Assembly: GCF_007829885.1 (NCBI RefSeq)
Contig: NZ_VIWW01000003.1
Span: forward strand, 270,514-334,513
DNA: 64,000 bases
Source of the DNA: Streptomyces brevispora
GTDB taxonomy: Bacteria; Actinomycetota; Actinomycetes; Streptomycetales; Streptomycetaceae
Direction: 5' to 3'
The stretch's first letter is position 1. Each line of letters starts with the position of its first letter. A program made the translations under genes and the position numbers. Below the pieces are notes generated by a model. The model was given only the letters and a program-made list of their open reading frames with translations, made no database searches and was not told where the DNA came from. Positions 62,574 to 64,000 of the stretch are shown piece after piece.

Positions 62574-63440
62574 ATGGACAACGCAGCAGAAAGGGCGATC
62601 GAGTGCATTCGGGAGCGTTACGGCGAGCCGCTGACTCTCACGGAGATCGCCGAAAGTGCTCTGCTCAGCCGCTTCTATTTCGCGCGGCTGTTCAAGGAGG
62701 AGACCGGGATCACTCCCGGGAGATTCCTGGCAGCGATCCGCATTCACGAGGCCAAGCGGCTCATCAAGCACACCTCGATGAGCATCATCGATATCTCCTA
62801 CGCGGTCGGCTACAACAGCCTGGGGTCGTTCACCAACTCCTTCACGTCCGGTGTCGGGGTCTCCCCGAGCCGTTACCGGCGGCTGTCGCGGGACGGCGGG
62901 GACGGGCTGCCGGGACCCGAGCCCGATCTCCGTGCCGGGTACGGCACGATCGCGGGCACCATCAGTCTCCCGGCCGGCCACGGCAACGCGCGCGTGTTCC
63001 TCGGGGCCTTCGGCACCCCCGTGGTCCAGCACCCGTCCGTCGCCTCGGCCGTCGTCGACGTACCGGCCGGCCGGCCGTCCTGCTACGTGCTCCAGAACGT
63101 TCCCGAGGGGGAGTGGCACCTGCTCGCGGTGGCGGCCGCCGACGGCATCGGGCCCGAGGCCCGCACCCGGCGGACCGCCCTCGTCGCGGGGCGCGGCCCG
63201 GCGACCGTGCCCGTCACCGCCGGCGTGATCGTGAGCGCCGCAGTACGGCTGCGGCCCGTACGGGCCACCGATCCGCCGGTCCTGCTGGCGTTGCCCGAAC
63301 TCGTCCCGCCGGCCGAGGTCGTCTCCCACCCCGGCTGCGTCTCCCTCGGCCCGCAGGCCGAGCCGGTGGCCGGGGGGCGCCGGGACGCGGGCCACCTCAA
63401 GGTGGCGTCCGCGGCGCCGGAGCCGGCCCCCGTGGCGTAG
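62574..63440 (+). CDS. AraC-family regulator with C-terminal beta-rich domain
   Basis: 288 residues from ATG 62574 (GAGG five bases upstream). The AraC DNA-binding domain is N-terminal (about 1-105): LTLTEIAESALLSRFYFARL, FKEETGITPGRFLAAIRIHE and SIIDISYAVGYNSLGSFTNS, GVGVSPSRYRRL. A C-terminal domain (about 120-250) reads like an Ig/transthyretin-type sandwich (IAGTISLPAGHGNARVFLGA, YVLQNVPEGEWHLLAVAAAD). This inverted order is seen in some streptomycete regulators; the ligand is unknown. Confidence 0.9.
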   Translation: MDNAAERAIECIRERYGEPLTLTEIAESALLSRFYFARLFKEETGITPGRFLAAIRIHEAKRLIKHTSMSIIDISYAVGYNSLGSFTNSFTSGVGVSPSRYRRLSRDGGDGLPGPEPDLRAGYGTIAGTISLPAGHGNARVFLGAFGTPVVQHPSVASAVVDVPAGRPSCYVLQNVPEGEWHLLAVAAADGIGPEARTRRTALVAGRGPATVPVTAGVIVSAAVRLRPVRATDPPVLLALPELVPPAEVVSHPGCVSLGPQAEPVAGGRRDAGHLKVASAAPEPAPVA

Positions 63441-63452
63441 ACCGCCCCGGGC

Positions 63453-63483
63453 CCTGCCCGCCGGGCGGCCCTGGCCGGGCAGG
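63453..63483. terminator. Hairpin between convergent genes
   Basis: CCTGCCCG (63453-63460) pairs with CGGGCAGG (63476-63483) over a 15-base loop that can itself fold. It lies directly between the two stop codons. Confidence 0.55.
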
Positions 63484-64000
63484 TCACGGAGCCACGTCCT
63501 GCTTGGCCTTGAGCTGCTCGGCGAGCAGGTGCCACTCGCGGCCGATGCGCTCGGCGATCGGGGCGATGACACCGGCCCAGTGCGCCGGGACGGCGTCGAC
63601 CAGGTCGCTCCGCTCCTCGTTCGGGTCGGTGACGTGCGCCTGCATCCAGCGCAGGAATTCCCGGCCGCCCGCCGTGTACCGGATGGCCGGGTCTCTGGCC
63701 ATCTTCGCCGCGACCGCCGCCCACGCGGGCGGCGTCTCGCTGTGGTTCCTGCGCTGCGGTGCGGTGTCGGCGCCGGCCGCCACCCGCAGCGGGCCCTGGG
63801 AGGCGCCGCCCGCCGCCGGAGCCGTACGCGCCGGCTCCTCGGGGCGGCCCACGGACGGTACGGACCGCAGGGCCTGGAGCGGCCGGACGGCCGGCAGCGG
63901 CTGCACCGGGTACGCGGGCGGTGCGAACGGACCGGGGTACGTGAACGGGGCGGGGTGCATGAACGGAACGGGCTGCGCCGGGTGCCCGGGGCGGCCGAAC
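63484..64000 (-). CDS. Proline-rich hypothetical protein (5' end outside window)
   Basis: The frame stays open to the right edge (FGRPGHPAQPVPFMHPAPF...), so the start may lie outside; an internal ATG at 63960 would give 158 residues. The N-terminal visible part is Pro/Ala-rich and disordered. The conserved-looking C-terminal ~75 residues read WAAVAAKMARDPAIRYTAGG, REFLRWMQAHVTDPNEERSD, WAGVIAPIAERIGREWHLLA. No signal or membrane segment is visible. Function unknown. Confidence 0.65.
   Translation of the reverse strand, partial: FGRPGHPAQPVPFMHPAPFTYPGPFAPPAYPVQPLPAVRPLQALRSVPSVGRPEEPARTAPAAGGASQGPLRVAAGADTAPQRRNHSETPPAWAAVAAKMARDPAIRYTAGGREFLRWMQAHVTDPNEERSDLVDAVPAHWAGVIAPIAERIGREWHLLAEQLKAKQDVAP

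Overview
The window reads as chromosomal DNA of a Streptomyces-type actinomycete. GC content is very high, with G or C in most third codon positions. GTG and TTG starts are common, and the gene families are typical of the genus: F420-type LLM oxidoreductase, ECF41 sigma factor with a carboxymuconolactone decarboxylase partner, acyl-CoA carboxylase epsilon subunit, alpha-lytic-type S1 protease, Tat-exported GH78. I saw no tRNA, rRNA or CRISPR array.

Layout. (1) 1-3.2 kb: L-rhamnose catabolism (bifunctional aldolase/dehydrogenase, cut by the window edge, and rhamnose isomerase). (2) 3.3-24.3 kb: mostly intact single genes: FAD-linked oxidase, cysteine-cluster/pentapeptide protein, radical SAM protein, GH25 lysozyme, alcohol dehydrogenase, MarR, HD protein, carboxylesterase, secreted S1 protease, stand-alone MurE-like ligase. 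An overlapping four-gene operon at 19.3-23.4 kb encodes a secreted alpha/beta hydrolase, a membrane acyltransferase and a two-component system. (3) 24-34 kb: LLM oxidoreductase abutting a sigma-factor relic, a large Tat-exported alpha-L-rhamnosidase, a broken MarR gene, and a modular secreted GH87-type glucanase. (4) 34-38 kb: TetR, quinone-reductase-like MDR, and a P450 without the ExxR motif. (5) 38-57 kb: an accessory region dense in transposase relics (Tn3, IS21, IS5-type, TniB, IS1380, IS256). One intact 1365-bp IS5-family element has clean termini and has inserted into a decayed Tn3 transposase gene. Between the relics sit intact metabolic genes (FAD monooxygenase, AhpD-like protein, ECF41 sigma, FMN reductase, formaldehyde dehydrogenase) and truncated ones (ThrE exporter, aquaporin, GT2). 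(6) 56.7-64 kb: acyl-CoA carboxylase beta and epsilon subunits, VOC proteins, two AraC regulators, and a 14-copy tandem repeat.

How parts connect. The clearest functional link is a putative rhamnose regulon. Palindromes of the form TGAA-N4-TTCA occur as pairs upstream of rhaI (3027, 3104) and of the alpha-L-rhamnosidase (28503, 28644), 25 kb apart, so polymer hydrolysis outside the cell and sugar catabolism inside may share one LacI-type repressor, which is not in the window. The ECF41 sigma gene is divergent from its usual carboxymuconolactone decarboxylase partner around a short palindrome.

Caveat. Many genes from 38 kb rightwards, and a few elsewhere, carry frameshifts or in-frame stops. 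Most look like true decay of mobile DNA, but isolated ones (for example the two-domain VOC gene at 60.3 kb) could be sequencing errors. Coordinates inside broken genes are approximate. All family assignments come from reading motifs, with no database search.
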